From: Moraxella oblonga NBRC 102422
GTDB lineage: Bacteria; Pseudomonadota; Gammaproteobacteria; Pseudomonadales; Moraxellaceae
Length of the DNA: 64,000 nt
Assembly (NCBI RefSeq): GCF_001598275.1
Contig: NZ_BCYQ01000001.1
Span: 1 to 64,000, forward strand
Direction of reading: 5' to 3'
A program made the translations under genes and the position numbers. The notes beneath the pieces were generated by a model, which searched no databases, was not told the DNA's origin, and was given only the letters and a program-made list of their open reading frames with translations. Positions 44,775 to 56,800 of the stretch are shown piece after piece. Numbering within the stretch: the first letter of the stretch is position 1; every line of letters begins with the position of its first letter.

Positions 44775-44797
44775 TGGGAGTGGAGTTCCTATCCTCC

Positions 44798-45391
44798 TTA
44801 TAGCACTCCACGATTGTGCAAAGCTTGTTGCAAGGTCAAACTATCCACATAGCCAAGTTCACCACCCATTGGCATACCTTGTGCCAAACGGGTGATTTTG
44901 GCGATGTGGGTACTAAGTGCATTATGAATAAAAAAGGCAGTTGTCTGCCCCTCAATGGTTGCTCCTGTGGCAATGATAAGCTCATTGATGACTTTGCTTT
45001 TGGCAAGAGCGACAAGCTCATCTATGTGTAAATCGTCCGCTCCGATTCCATCAATGGGTGATAGGTGTCCGCCTAGCACAAAATATTTGCCACGATATGC
45101 TCCACTTTGTTCAATGGCAACCACATCAGAGGCTTGCTCCACCACGCACAGCAGTCCATCATCACGGCGAATGTCATTACAAATACCACACACCTCATCA
45201 TCGCTGAACGAATGACAAAGGGTGCATTCTTTGATTTCACTCATTGCCACTAGCAGGCTTTGTGCCAATGCCAGTCCTGCCGAGCGATTTTTGGATAGTA
45301 AATGCAAAGCCATCCGCTGAGCCGATTTTTGCCCAACGGATGGTAAGATTTGCAAATCTTTGACGAGTTGGTCAAATTTTGGACTAAGCAT
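44798..45391 (-). CDS. recR: recombination mediator RecR
   Basis: Acts with RecO/RecF to load RecA at gaps. The 197 residues have the helix-hairpin-helix [19 protein letters not shown] (about 12-32), a C4 zinc finger [16 protein letters not shown] (near 57-72), and the Toprim block [37 protein letters not shown]. The final [20 protein letters not shown] is diagnostic. The ATG overlaps the ybaB stop (TAATG), the conserved ybaB-recR pair. Confidence 0.97.
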   Translation of the reverse strand: MLSPKFDQLVKDLQILPSVGQKSAQRMALHLLSKNRSAGLALAQSLLVAMSEIKECTLCHSFSDDEVCGICNDIRRDDGLLCVVEQASDVVAIEQSGAYRGKYFVLGGHLSPIDGIGADDLHIDELVALAKSKVINELIIATGATIEGQTTAFFIHNALSTHIAKITRLAQGMPMGGELGYVDSLTLQQALHNRGVL

Positions 45392-45723
45392 TAACCAAAC
45401 AAGCCCTGCATGCCTTTGGGAATGCCGATGCCTGTGGTTGCACCTGCCATGACCTCTTCGTGGAGAGCATCTGCTTGACGAACAGCGTCATTGACGGCTG
45501 CCGCTACCAAATCTTCAATCATCTCGGGGTCATCACTCATGAGGCTTGGGTCAATAGAGAGACGTTTGATGACATGACGACCAGTCATGGTTACTTTAAC
45601 AAGACCATTGCCTGCCTCGCCATGCACTTCTTTGTTTGCCAATGATTTTTTGGCAGATTCAACATTTTGCTCAACTTGCTTTTGCATGGCTTGGGCTTGT
45701 TGCATTAGGGCTTGAATATTCAT
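45391..45723 (-). CDS. YbaB/EbfC nucleoid-associated protein
   Basis: Small DNA-binding protein of 110 residues with the family pattern [20 protein letters not shown]. This is followed by [28 protein letters not shown] and [14 protein letters not shown], and a C-terminal [13 protein letters not shown]. It is translationally coupled to recR. It forms dimers that bind DNA non-specifically. Confidence 0.94.
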   Translation of the reverse strand: MNIQALMQQAQAMQKQVEQNVESAKKSLANKEVHGEAGNGLVKVTMTGRHVIKRLSIDPSLMSDDPEMIEDLVAAAVNDAVRQADALHEEVMAGATTGIGIPKGMQGLFG

Positions 45724-45816
45724 ACAATTTTCCTATTGTTAAAATGTGGGTTTAATTATAACAAAATTTTTATTGCCCTGCGTGGATTTTTTGTTACTTA
45801 GAGGGTGTTTTGCTAT

Positions 45817-48800
45817 TTATAGGATTTTTAGCTCTTGGGGGTTAAACAGTTTTTCCAATTCATTAAATACCACATCATAAGGGCATAGTCTAAATCGGTC
45901 ATTGACAGCAATTTTATTGACACTACACTCATCATATAAGTATAAATGTACAGGCAAACAACCATCACTGATAATCTCATCAATCTCGTTACCATGTGCA
46001 TCCGTTTGTGTTTCGCTGATGCACAAATCGGCACTGGGCGGATAATGCTCTTTTAAAAGTCCAAGCAATTTTTCTAGCCGTTCACTGTCATGGCTAGGTA
46101 GTTTGATGTATATGCCATCTAGGTGTTTTAGGCGGGTGTGTAGTAGTGTGTCCACCCCTTGTAAGCGGGCGTAGATTCGGGTTTTATCCTCACTTTCGGA
46201 AAGGTTAAGCCGTGCCAACAAAATTGCCCCGTTCAAGTTTTTGATGTTTTCCCAGTCTGTTTTATCAACCTTGCCCAAACTTTGGACATTTAGGCGTTTG
46301 GGGTTAAAGTTTTTATCCACTTTGGCGATGGGGGCGTATTTATCAATCAAAGACTCATCTAGGCTAATGTTGGGTTCTAATAACTCTTTGAAATGCTGGT
46401 ATTTGTCAGTATAACAACTTACTTCCATACGTCCCAAGCCATCATCAAGTGTAACAACAATGCGATTGCCAAAGTTGGCAACATCAACGACAAGCCCAGC
46501 TACTTTTGCTATTTTGCCTGTAACATCAAGTTCAGCAAGGTTCATGTTGGTATATCGCTCAAATTCTTGGCGGTATTTATCCAAAGGATGTCCTGTCAGA
46601 TATAGCCCTAGTGTGTCTTGTTCGCCACGCAGGCGAGTTTGTTCGCCCCAGATGATGTTTTTCAGGGGTGGGGCGACTGACAAACCATCATCAACCTCAG
46701 CAAATAAATCAAACGTCCCTGCCTCAACATTTTGGCGGTTTTGGTGGGCAACCTCCATGGCGGTGGGAAGCTGTTCCCACAGTCCGCCACGAATGTGGTA
46801 ACTTTGGTTTTTGCCATCCATATTGGTAAAATGGGGGGCAAGTTTTTGGGCGAAATCATCAAAGCACCCTGCACAGATTAGAGCTTCTAAGGCACGTTTG
46901 CCAACTTTTTTGGTATCAACACGATTGCAAAAATCGTACAAATCCAAAAATTCGCCTTCTTGACGTGCTTGTATGATACTAGCAACAGCATCTTCGCCCA
47001 CACCTTTGACCGCTCCAAGCCCTGAAATGATGGTGCGGTGAGTGGGGTCTTTTGGGTCGGTAACAAATTCCCATTGGCTGTGATTGACGGAGGGAGGTAA
47101 TACCGTGATGCCAAAATTTTCTTTGCAATCGCCCAATAAAAACACCACCGTGTCTGTATCTCGCATTTCCGATGAGAGTACCGCTGACATAAATTCGGCA
47201 GGATAATAGTGTTTTAAATAGGCAGTTTGGTAGGCAAGCACCCCATAGGCGGCGGAGTGGGATTTGTTAAAGCCATAACCTGCAAATTTTTCTACCAAAT
47301 CAAAAATCTGCCCAGCCAGCTCCCCAGAAATGCCAAGCCCTGTCGCACCATCTACAAACACACTTCGCTGTTTTGCCATTTCTTCGGGTTTTTTCTTACC
47401 CATGGCTCGTCTTAGCATATCAGCACCGCCTAGTGTGTAACCTGCAAGCACTTGGGCGATTTGCATGACTTGTTCTTGGTACACTATCACGCCATAGGTG
47501 GGTTCTAGGGCAGGTTTTAGCCAATCGTGTTGATAATCAGGGTCAGGGTAGGCAACTTCTTGAATGCCATGTTTTCTATCAATAAAATCCGACACCATGC
47601 CTGTCTCCAAAGGACCAGGGCGATATAAGGCACACATCGCAATCACGTCTTCAATGTTGGAGGGTTTAAGCTGTTTTAGGTATTTTTTCATGCCAGAGCT
47701 TTCAAGTTGGAATACAGCGGTGGTATTGCCTGTTTGTAGTACTGACTGATAAACGTCCATGTCATCTAGGGGTAACTCATCTAGGTCAATGGGAGCAAGG
47801 TTTTCTTTGGCACGGCGTGCATCGATGTTGTTGATGGCGGATTTGATGACGGTAAGGTTTCTAAGTCCCAAAAAGTCAAATTTGACAAGCCCAACCGCCT
47901 CCACATCGTCTTTATCATATTGGCTAACAAAATGCCCTTCGTCATCACAGTACACCGCACTAAAATCGCTGATTTGGTTTGGGGCAATGAGTACGCCCCC
48001 TGCGTGTTTGCCAACATTGCGAGTGATGCCTTCTAATTTGACTGCCATTTCCCAAAGTTCGTTGGCATCTTCGTAGTCGCCATTTTCAGGGTTATCTAGC
48101 ATGTCCACAAGCTCACTGATTGCTTCTAATTTTTCATTGCCTTCTTTGCCGTTGCCATAGCGACAGGTGTGCAAATCATATTTGAGTTTGGGAATGAGTT
48201 TGGAGATTTTGTTGGCAAGACCCAAAGATTTGCCCTGTACACGAGCCACATCTCGTATCACCGCTTTTGCACCCATTGTACCAAAAGTGATGATTTGCGA
48301 AACTGCCATACGTCCATAAGTATCTGCCACATACTGTATCACACGGTCTCGCCCCTCAATACAAAAATCCACATCAAAGTCGGGCATACTGACTCGCTCT
48401 GGATTTAAAAACCGTTCAAACAGCAAATCGTACCGCAACGGATCAAGGTCTGTGATGTTTAGGCTATATGCCACCAAAGAACCTGCCCCAGAGCCACGCC
48501 CTGGTCCTACTGGGATACCATTTTCTTTTGCCCAACGAATAAAGTCCATGACGATGAGAAAATAACCAGGAAAGCCCATTTTTAAGATGATATTAACTTC
48601 AAATTCCAACCGTTCATCATAGGGTTTACGCACGTCTGCCCATGATTCATCTCTGTCTTGGGGGGGATAGAGTTTATCAAGTCGTCTGTTCAAGCCATCT
48701 TCGGCAGTTTTGCGAAAAAAGCTCTCTTCGGTCATGCCTTCTGGTATGGGGAAGGCAGGCAAGAAGTTTTTGCCAAGCGTGAGTGTTACGTTGCAACGAG

Positions 48801-49644
48801 ATGCCAAAAGATTGGTGTTTTCAATCACTTGGGGCAAATCAGCAAACAACTCCATCATTTCGGCACTGGTACGAAAATACTGCTTGTCTGTATAAATCAT
48901 GGGGCGGTTTTGGTCATCAAGCACCCAACCTGTAGCGATACAGACACGAGCTTCGTGTGTTTCAAAATCAGAGCTTGCGGTAGCTTCTTTGCCCACGATT
49001 TTTGGGGTTGGATTCATAAAACGTACGTCATTGTGGGCGATGATGGGTATGCCAGCTTTTGAGCCTTCAATGATGGCGTTTTTGTTATAATCATCATCTG
49101 ATTTGTGCGTGCGTTTGATGGCAAGATACAGACGGTCGCCAAATATTGCTTGCCATTCTTTAAGTGTCTCACCCACTTTTTCGGCATACCTACTATATAG
49201 CATGGGGGCGGTGGGTGAGCGGTGGGTGAGTATGACAATCAGACCTTCGTGATGCTTAAATAAGTTGTCATAAGTAACAATGGGTGTCTCAATGCTGACT
49301 TTACCATTGTCGCCTTTTGGGCGGTCTGTGTAGCTGTCGGAGATGAGTTTTAATAGATTTTGGTAGCCTTTGTTGTTCATGGCATAGAGAATCACGCTAA
49401 AATTTTCGTATTCGGCGTTGTCATCTATGGCATGACCGACAGTAACTTCTGAGCCAAGCAAGGGTTTGATTCCTGCTTCTACGCAGGTCTTATAAAATTT
49501 GACAAGAGCAAAGGCGTTGTGTGGGTCAGCAATCCCCAAAGACGTTTGTCCGTCTGCTTTGGCTTGTTTGACCAGCTCTTTGATGCGTATGATAGAATCT
49601 ACGATGGCGTATTCGGTGCGGACACCTAAATGCGTAAAAGTCAT
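45817..49644 (-). CDS. dnaE: DNA polymerase III alpha subunit DnaE
   Basis: Replicative polymerase catalytic subunit, 1275 residues (E. coli 1160). The N-terminal PHP domain starts FTHLGVRTEYAIVDSI rather than with the fuller HxHS motif. The catalytic block FLNPERVSMPDFDVDFC near 415-425 holds two Asp, and DxLG-type FDFLGLRNL lies further along. KFAGYGFNKSHSAAYGVLAYQTAYLKHYYPAEFMSAVL and an OB domain (KVAGLVVDVANFGNRIVVTLDDGLGRMEV) follow. Divergent from recC. A C7 run lies in codons near residue 326 and is in frame. Confidence 0.97.
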   Translation of the reverse strand: MTFTHLGVRTEYAIVDSIIRIKELVKQAKADGQTSLGIADPHNAFALVKFYKTCVEAGIKPLLGSEVTVGHAIDDNAEYENFSVILYAMNNKGYQNLLKLISDSYTDRPKGDNGKVSIETPIVTYDNLFKHHEGLIVILTHRSPTAPMLYSRYAEKVGETLKEWQAIFGDRLYLAIKRTHKSDDDYNKNAIIEGSKAGIPIIAHNDVRFMNPTPKIVGKEATASSDFETHEARVCIATGWVLDDQNRPMIYTDKQYFRTSAEMMELFADLPQVIENTNLLASRCNVTLTLGKNFLPAFPIPEGMTEESFFRKTAEDGLNRRLDKLYPPQDRDESWADVRKPYDERLEFEVNIILKMGFPGYFLIVMDFIRWAKENGIPVGPGRGSGAGSLVAYSLNITDLDPLRYDLLFERFLNPERVSMPDFDVDFCIEGRDRVIQYVADTYGRMAVSQIITFGTMGAKAVIRDVARVQGKSLGLANKISKLIPKLKYDLHTCRYGNGKEGNEKLEAISELVDMLDNPENGDYEDANELWEMAVKLEGITRNVGKHAGGVLIAPNQISDFSAVYCDDEGHFVSQYDKDDVEAVGLVKFDFLGLRNLTVIKSAINNIDARRAKENLAPIDLDELPLDDMDVYQSVLQTGNTTAVFQLESSGMKKYLKQLKPSNIEDVIAMCALYRPGPLETGMVSDFIDRKHGIQEVAYPDPDYQHDWLKPALEPTYGVIVYQEQVMQIAQVLAGYTLGGADMLRRAMGKKKPEEMAKQRSVFVDGATGLGISGELAGQIFDLVEKFAGYGFNKSHSAAYGVLAYQTAYLKHYYPAEFMSAVLSSEMRDTDTVVFLLGDCKENFGITVLPPSVNHSQWEFVTDPKDPTHRTIISGLGAVKGVGEDAVASIIQARQEGEFLDLYDFCNRVDTKKVGKRALEALICAGCFDDFAQKLAPHFTNMDGKNQSYHIRGGLWEQLPTAMEVAHQNRQNVEAGTFDLFAEVDDGLSVAPPLKNIIWGEQTRLRGEQDTLGLYLTGHPLDKYRQEFERYTNMNLAELDVTGKIAKVAGLVVDVANFGNRIVVTLDDGLGRMEVSCYTDKYQHFKELLEPNISLDESLIDKYAPIAKVDKNFNPKRLNVQSLGKVDKTDWENIKNLNGAILLARLNLSESEDKTRIYARLQGVDTLLHTRLKHLDGIYIKLPSHDSERLEKLLGLLKEHYPPSADLCISETQTDAHGNEIDEIISDGCLPVHLYLYDECSVNKIAVNDRFRLCPYDVVFNELEKLFNPQELKIL

Positions 49645-49746
49645 GATGTTGCTCTGAATTTTTTTGTCATTATAACATGGAAAAATAACATGGCAAAATC
49701 CCCCAAATCACGGTAAAATAGTTCATCCGTCCATCATTTTATTGTC

Positions 49747-52700
49747 ATGTTTTATATCATTCAATCCAACGACACACGCCGACTTTTGGCACATCTGATT
49801 AGATTTTATAAAAACAAAGAACAAGTTTTTATGCCATTTCAGGTGATTGTGCCATCTATGGTGATTGGGGATTGGGTGCAAAAAGAAGTTGCCAAACAGA
49901 CGGGTATTAGTACGCTATTTGTTGCTGAATTTTGGGGTAAATACCAATGGCAGATGATGAGCGATATTATTAAACTAGATGCAAAAGCCCACCCCAATGA
50001 TGTTTTGAGTGTGCCAGAAGTGGCGGTGTTGTCTGGCTCTATCATGCGGTGGCGTTTGTTTGATTTTTTATCAAACAAAAGTCGTCATATCAACAAGATA
50101 GACAAAGATGATGTGTTGGCATTTTTGTTGTTGCCTCTGGTAGAAGAGGACGAACATGGCGCGCCCTTCATTGCTGAACATCGCTTGTGGCAGTTGTGCC
50201 AAGAGTTATCAAATGTCTATGTGCGTTATCTAACACACCGTCCAAAATGGTTACTTGATTGGGCATTAAACAAATCTTTACAAAACACTGTCAAAAAAAT
50301 GATGGCGGACAAAGCCAAGTTTGATGAACAATTCATCGTGATACGTCCTGATGATTTTGGTGGTAGAGTACTGCACGATAGATGGCTTATGGATTGGACA
50401 CTTGGCAAAATGTTGCACCGCACCATGAAACATATCCAATCACTTGCTTCTTGTACTTTTATGTTGGCAATGTTTGGCAATCATGATTATCAAAAACCCA
50501 AACAAACACCCCCCGAACCCATGCCAGATTGGTTACAAGAGCATTATTTGAGTTTAGAAAAAGCCTTACATTTTTTGTGGTGCGAGCTGTTTGGACAAAC
50601 CTATCTGTATCGCCATAGTCTTGAAAAGCGGTTTTGGCAAATTTTACAAGGCAATCGGGGCAAAGAGTTGGCGTTGTCGGCTCGTGCCAAACTAGAAACC
50701 TTGTATCTATTTACCGTCCAACAAATCCCCCAAGTAGAACTGGATTTTTTAAAACGTTTATCCCAATACAGCGACATACATCTGCTTCATTTTAATCCGT
50801 CCAAGATGTTTTGGGCGGATATTGTGGATAAATATTGGCTTGAACACCAACGCATCATCAACCGTGAACATGTCCACCTAAAAGATTATGGGCATACACT
50901 ATTATCAAGGCTTGGCAAAGAATCTCGTGAAACTTTTGCCATGCTGGTTGAGATGGCGGATATGGAAGATGATTTTGATGAACTGTTTGGTGAGTTACCA
51001 AATCAAACGCCAAACAAGCTCAGTTTGCTAAGCGGTATCAAACAAGATATTTTGGTACTGCAAGACAAAAATATGGCAAAGGATTTTACGCTATCATTAG
51101 CAAAAAATATGCTAACTCCCCTACCTTTTGATGATAGTTTATCTATTCATGCCTGCCACAGCCTAAAACGTCAGCTTGAACTGGCACGGCTATATATTGC
51201 CCAATATTTAAACACCCCAAAGTCTGACGGTAGTCGTCCCAACCTGTCTGATGTGGTGATACTGTTGCCTGATGTGGCAAAAAACGAAGACGTGATTCGG
51301 GCGGTGTTTCCTGATGGACGTGGCATGGATGGGCTAAGTCTACCCATCAAAATCACAGGCGTACCTGATAAAAAGATTAGTGATTTGGTTAATGCCATAT
51401 TGGGCTTTTATGAACTGCTTGGCAAACCGACCAGTCGGTTTTATGCTCAAGACGTTTACGAATGGTTGTTGACACCTCCACTATATGAGTCGTTTGGGCT
51501 TAGTTTTGAAGAGATGAAACGGGGTTGTGAGCTTTTGACGCAGGCGGGGTTTAAACGGGGTTTTGATGAGCGACATTTGGCAAAAACCTTGGACGAGGCA
51601 GACAATGATTATCGTTATACATTTAGCTATGCCTTAGACCGTGTGGTTTTGGGTTTGATTTCTCCAAACATCATGGGTACGCCACAGGCTTATGACACAT
51701 TACACCCCTTTGCGTGGCAAGAAAACGCCTTTGCTGAAAAAGTGTTGCCATTGGTGGGTGTACAGTTGTCTGATGAACCCATCATCACTGCTTTGACCGC
51801 CATTCATCAAGGGTTGGATACCCATCGTGATGATTATACCAAAGTAGATGTGGTGGAGCATATTTTGGACAGTTTTGAAAAAGACATCATTGACCGCTAT
51901 TTTGACAAATTGAAAAAAACAGTAGAAATGCGGGCGATTTTTAATACCAAAAACACCATAAAAGCAAGCCTAAGGGCAAATGCCAATTATGACAATTACC
52001 AAAACAATGACAAAGGATATAAAAAAAGCGACATTGCTCTAAGTTGTCAGTTTGTATTACAAAGTTTGGCAGAAACCACAATCGCCCAAGCGGTAAGTGC
52101 TGAACCATCATCGGTGATTACGGTGGCAAGATTTGGGGCGGTTAGGAGCATTCCTTTTGGACTGACTGTGATGTTGGACATGAATCTGTCATCTTTTCCT
52201 CGACAAGATAAATCGGTTCGGCTTGATTTGATGAGAGCAGGGCTAAAATGGCGTGGCGACCGCTACAACGAAGATGATGATAATGGGGCGTTTTTGGACG
52301 CACTACTTTGTACGGATAAGGCAATGATTTTTTATAATGGGCTTAGCCCAGATGGTAAAAATACGCTATTGCCTGCGTCGCCTGTGAGTGAGCTTGTCAA
52401 ATTTCTCACCGAAGAAGCCAAGTGGGAAGGGGAGGTGGACGACAATGATGGCATGGACATGAACAAAATCAGTCGTGCCATGTCGTCTTTGGTGAAAGAT
52501 TATTTAATCACATGGCATTGTGCTACACCTTTTGATGAACAAAATTTTTATGTCAATCAAGGCACCGATGATGATTCTTATGGGGTGTTAGAGCCATTAA
52601 AACGCCATATTGAACACTTAAAACATGAACGGCAATGTTATCTACCTCCTGCACCATTGTGGCAAAGTGTGTGGGAGACATTGTGTACGCCAACAGTGAT

Positions 52701-53817
52701 TGAAAATAAGGTGGCATTATTAGATGCACAAACATTGGCGTATTGGGCTGGCGTTTTTCGCCAAACGTGGACATTGATGGCACTGTATCAAGCACAGCCA
52801 AACCATGATAACGCACAAGCATTATACAATCACATTTGCACGACTGGCAAGCCACATGATGATAGATTGTCAAACATCATACGCAGTTTAAAAGACATGA
52901 TTGGGGCGTTTTTAGAGCCAAAAATTGGTTTGCCAAGTACCCAATATGATACAGAGCTTGATGAACCTTTATCATTGGATAGTTTGGGTAAATATCAAGT
53001 AAATGAGATGTTTTTAGAGGCGGTGGCGGCTGGGGCATTTGACGAAGAGCAATGCAATGACGATGTGATGACAAACAAGACGCTACAACCTTTGTATTAT
53101 GACAGTCTGTTGCCTGCTGGCGTGGTTCGGCAACAAATGCCTCATGACATCAAAGAGCATACGATGGAGCGTTTTAAGCAATTTTTTGAAGGATTGCAAA
53201 ACGTCAATATCACATTACCTACGTTGGACACACGGCGATTGTCATTATGTATCACCAAGCTTCACGAACAAAAAGTGGCAATTGGCATAGATGGCATGGT
53301 ATGGTATCATCTAACGGACAGGTTGCCCCATGATTCGCCTGTGTGGTTTTATGTTAGTCCTTCCAAGCCTAGACCCAAGCATTTACTTAATTTTTGGTTA
53401 AGACATTTGTTGTGGCAACTGACCGATGATGAAGTGCCTACGGGGACAAAAATCAGCATTTGGCAATTTGCGGGGGCTGATAGCACCCTAAAACAATACA
53501 AAGATAAAACCACGTTTTATTTGCCCGCCATTGCCAAAGCTGAAGCGGTGGCACATTTGACGAACTTCAAGCTATTTGCAACTCTTGCTCAGACCAAGCC
53601 CATCATCATGACGGTAGAAAATGCGTTGATTGGTCTATCTCGCCAAGAAGATAAATTTGACCCCAACAAGGCTTTTGGGGGCTGGCTAGATAGACTTGAT
53701 GAGAATTGGCAATTTGTGCTAGGCAATGCTGACCCCATAGCCATGCTTCTTGCTCATCTGCCCATGACTGATGTGCTGTTTGAGCCGTTGCTTCGCCATC
53801 TAAAAGCCATTGATTAG
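49747..53817 (+). CDS. recC: exodeoxyribonuclease V gamma subunit RecC
   Basis: Chi-recognition subunit of RecBCD. The 1356 residues exceed E. coli RecC (1122). It begins MFYIIQSNDTRRLLAHLIRFYKNK, the family start (typically ...NRLExL...). Inactive-helicase blocks include ELWQLCQELSN-like LWQLCQELSNVYVRYL, QIPQVELDFLKRLSQYSDIHLLHFNPS, IHACHSLKRQLELARLYIAQYL and RSIPFGLTVMLDMNLSSFPRQ. The nuclease-like C-terminal domain follows. It leads a recC-recB-recD operon divergent from dnaE; 32 bases to recB. Confidence 0.92.
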   Translation: MFYIIQSNDTRRLLAHLIRFYKNKEQVFMPFQVIVPSMVIGDWVQKEVAKQTGISTLFVAEFWGKYQWQMMSDIIKLDAKAHPNDVLSVPEVAVLSGSIMRWRLFDFLSNKSRHINKIDKDDVLAFLLLPLVEEDEHGAPFIAEHRLWQLCQELSNVYVRYLTHRPKWLLDWALNKSLQNTVKKMMADKAKFDEQFIVIRPDDFGGRVLHDRWLMDWTLGKMLHRTMKHIQSLASCTFMLAMFGNHDYQKPKQTPPEPMPDWLQEHYLSLEKALHFLWCELFGQTYLYRHSLEKRFWQILQGNRGKELALSARAKLETLYLFTVQQIPQVELDFLKRLSQYSDIHLLHFNPSKMFWADIVDKYWLEHQRIINREHVHLKDYGHTLLSRLGKESRETFAMLVEMADMEDDFDELFGELPNQTPNKLSLLSGIKQDILVLQDKNMAKDFTLSLAKNMLTPLPFDDSLSIHACHSLKRQLELARLYIAQYLNTPKSDGSRPNLSDVVILLPDVAKNEDVIRAVFPDGRGMDGLSLPIKITGVPDKKISDLVNAILGFYELLGKPTSRFYAQDVYEWLLTPPLYESFGLSFEEMKRGCELLTQAGFKRGFDERHLAKTLDEADNDYRYTFSYALDRVVLGLISPNIMGTPQAYDTLHPFAWQENAFAEKVLPLVGVQLSDEPIITALTAIHQGLDTHRDDYTKVDVVEHILDSFEKDIIDRYFDKLKKTVEMRAIFNTKNTIKASLRANANYDNYQNNDKGYKKSDIALSCQFVLQSLAETTIAQAVSAEPSSVITVARFGAVRSIPFGLTVMLDMNLSSFPRQDKSVRLDLMRAGLKWRGDRYNEDDDNGAFLDALLCTDKAMIFYNGLSPDGKNTLLPASPVSELVKFLTEEAKWEGEVDDNDGMDMNKISRAMSSLVKDYLITWHCATPFDEQNFYVNQGTDDDSYGVLEPLKRHIEHLKHERQCYLPPAPLWQSVWETLCTPTVIENKVALLDAQTLAYWAGVFRQTWTLMALYQAQPNHDNAQALYNHICTTGKPHDDRLSNIIRSLKDMIGAFLEPKIGLPSTQYDTELDEPLSLDSLGKYQVNEMFLEAVAAGAFDEEQCNDDVMTNKTLQPLYYDSLLPAGVVRQQMPHDIKEHTMERFKQFFEGLQNVNITLPTLDTRRLSLCITKLHEQKVAIGIDGMVWYHLTDRLPHDSPVWFYVSPSKPRPKHLLNFWLRHLLWQLTDDEVPTGTKISIWQFAGADSTLKQYKDKTTFYLPAIAKAEAVAHLTNFKLFATLAQTKPIIMTVENALIGLSRQEDKFDPNKAFGGWLDRLDENWQFVLGNADPIAMLLAHLPMTDVLFEPLLRHLKAID

Positions 53818-53849
53818 GCATTTTTCCATTATTTTAAAATCATAAAAAC

Positions 53850-56800
53850 ATGACAACTTCACCAATCACCATGAACGAATCCATACCCGCCATCGCCTGT
53901 TCTTTGAATGGCGGTTATTTGATTGAAGCGTCCGCAGGTACAGGTAAAACTTGGACTTTGACGGGGATTTTATTGCGTTTGTTGGTTGAGAAAAAATACT
54001 CCCCAGAGCGTATCATTGCCACAACATTTACTCGGGATTCTGCCCAAGAGATTCAAGAAAGATTACAAAGTCGTTTGCAGGAATTTTATCAGTATTTACA
54101 ATGGATTATTGCCCAGCGTGCGACTTATCCACGATGGTTTGAGGTAGGATTTGGACAACATATTGATGATGTGATGGATAAGCTTGTGCAGGTTGCCAAA
54201 GATTCTGGCGTGGCATCGTGTGATGACCCTATTCATGTTTATCTTGTCAAGCAGTTGCTTTGTGATAAAGATACGTCCGCAATGGATAGGGCGGTGCATC
54301 AACTGTCTCTTCTGCTTGCGACTTTGGATAGGTTGTTTGTGGGGACGCTTGACAGTCTTGCCCAAAAATTGCTCAAAGAATTTGCAGGCGAGATTAGTTA
54401 TCATACCAAAACCACACTCATCAGCGATATGCAAAGTGAGCAACAACTAACATCTCTTATTCATGATGAATTACGCCGTGAACATCATCGTGTGATGACC
54501 AAGCCACGTTTGGCAAGGCTTGTCTCATCAGAACTATTTGATGATGTGGCATCAGCATTGCAGGTGGTACAGACGACTTTACAGTTTTATCAAGCAAGCA
54601 TTGATGAAGTGGTAAGTATTGATGATGTATGGGTGGCGTTTGATGGGTTTATTGGTGAGATTTTGGCGACAGATTGGTCGGCGTTTTTGCCCTATTGTCA
54701 GCCAGATGGTGCTAAAAAATTTGGTTTGAATGGCAAAAAACCTTTGACAAAATTGTTTTATTGTTTGCCAAATATCATACAAAAAATCAGCCAAGACAGA
54801 CAAGATTTTTACCACAATCTCACCACCGAAGAAAAAAAATGGCTTGGTGAATGCACAAGTGACAATTTTAATGATTTATTTAATAAAAATTTTGAAAAAG
54901 AAAAAGAGGTATTTTTACAATTACCCTTGCATTTACTCATCAAGCTCAATGAATGGATTGCAAAAATTAGTACATTGGGAGATATTTATGCACGTCAGTT
55001 GTATCGGCGTATTGCCTTAGATATTCGCCAAAATTTTAAAAAACAATTAGAAAGTGAACAACAAAGCACTTTTACGTTTCAGATGGTGCGGTTAAATGAA
55101 GCCTTAGCAAAAAGCGAATCATTGTGCCGTCATATTCGTCATTTATATCCTGTGGCATTGATTGATGAATCCCAAGATATTAACGGTTTGCAGGCGGATT
55201 TATTGCGTCATTTGTATCTTGATGCTATGTTAAAAGAACGTAATCAGCAAAAATCACCTAAAGGGTTTTTGTTATTGGTAGGTGACCCAAAGCAGGCAAT
55301 TTATCATTTTCGGGGTGGTGATGTTTCCAATTATAATTTTATCAAAAATTATGGCAAAACTACCAATCAACCATCATTATTAGACCAATCACTAAGTTTG
55401 GTGGAAAATCGCCGTTCTCATCAAAATTTGATTGATTCGCTTAATGAATGGTTTTTAAATAATGACAAAACTTATCATGAAAACCCTGCTAATTTGGGTG
55501 TAGGTATTTATTATCAATATATTAAAGCAGCTGAGCCGAACTCTCATTTGTCATGGCACAAATCACACAATGATGATTATTTGGGTAATCATGCAGTGAG
55601 TGTTTTGCATGTGGATTATGCCAATAAAGACAACGCTATTGATTATGTTGTGTCGCATATTAACAATCTGCTACATCATCACAAAATTACTGATAAAAAT
55701 AAAATTTCCAATCAAGTTGTAGATAGAGAAATTGTTCCAAGTGATATTGCGATATTGGCACGCACCAAAAGTACGCTTGCCATCATTAAACAGGCACTAA
55801 ATCAACGAGGCATTCCTGCCATTTCCGCACAAAGTGTGAGTATTTTTAGCACCCAATCCGCCAAAGATATTCATGCGTTATTTACTGCCATGATAGATCC
55901 TACCGACCGACATATTGGGCGGTTATTAACATGTTCGCTTTTTGATATGAATCTACAAGAAGCATGGCAAATCATTGAATCTGGAAAACAAGATTATATT
56001 AATATCATTAATTATTTAAAAGAAGCCAAAAAAAATTGGTATCGGCATGGTGTGATGAGTGGTCTTTATTATGCGTTATTAAATAATCCATTAAAAAATA
56101 TTGCCAATCAATATCCTAATTTGTGGCAACAATGTGCTAAACAAGGTGAGCGGTATTTGGCAGATTTATGGCAACTCATTGAGATTATCGGTGGTGAAAG
56201 TCGTTTGCAACATCATCACGAATTGCATTTGTTGGCGTGGTATGATGAAATGATGATGTATCCAGATGATAAAGAGAGATATGAAAGAAAACCTTTACCA
56301 AGTGAATCTGGGGTAAATCTTTTAACCATTCACAAATCCAAAGGTTTGCAATTTAATATTGTTTATGTATTTGAGCTTGATGATGCTTTGAAGGGTAAAA
56401 AAGACAAAAATAAAATTGAATTTTATCCATACAGTACCGATGATTTTGTACGATATATCTCTCCCAATAAGAGCAAACAAAGTGAATATATCAAAGAACA
56501 AATAGATGAATTAAGAAGATTGGGTTATGTTGCCCTAACACGAGCGTGCGAACAATTATTTGTGGTGGCAAGAGATGCTTATAATAAAACCGTTTTAGAA
56601 GAACGTCCATTATATCTATGGTTTGATAATACAGATAATGCAAAACTAAATCTGCCTGATAGGTTAAAAAATCATATAGATTGGATTGAGCTAAATGAAT
56701 GTACGTGGGTTGATACGCCATATCATGCCATAAAAACACAAAGAACCAAAATAGATTATCAGTCATGGGAAGAGATATTTGCTGATTTTGACACTAAGAG

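Noticed and set aside
48657-48668. G7 run in dnaE (and a similar G7 in dnaG near 29810) as slippage sites
   Set aside because: Both are in frame in intact essential genes, so switching would be lethal; likely chance.
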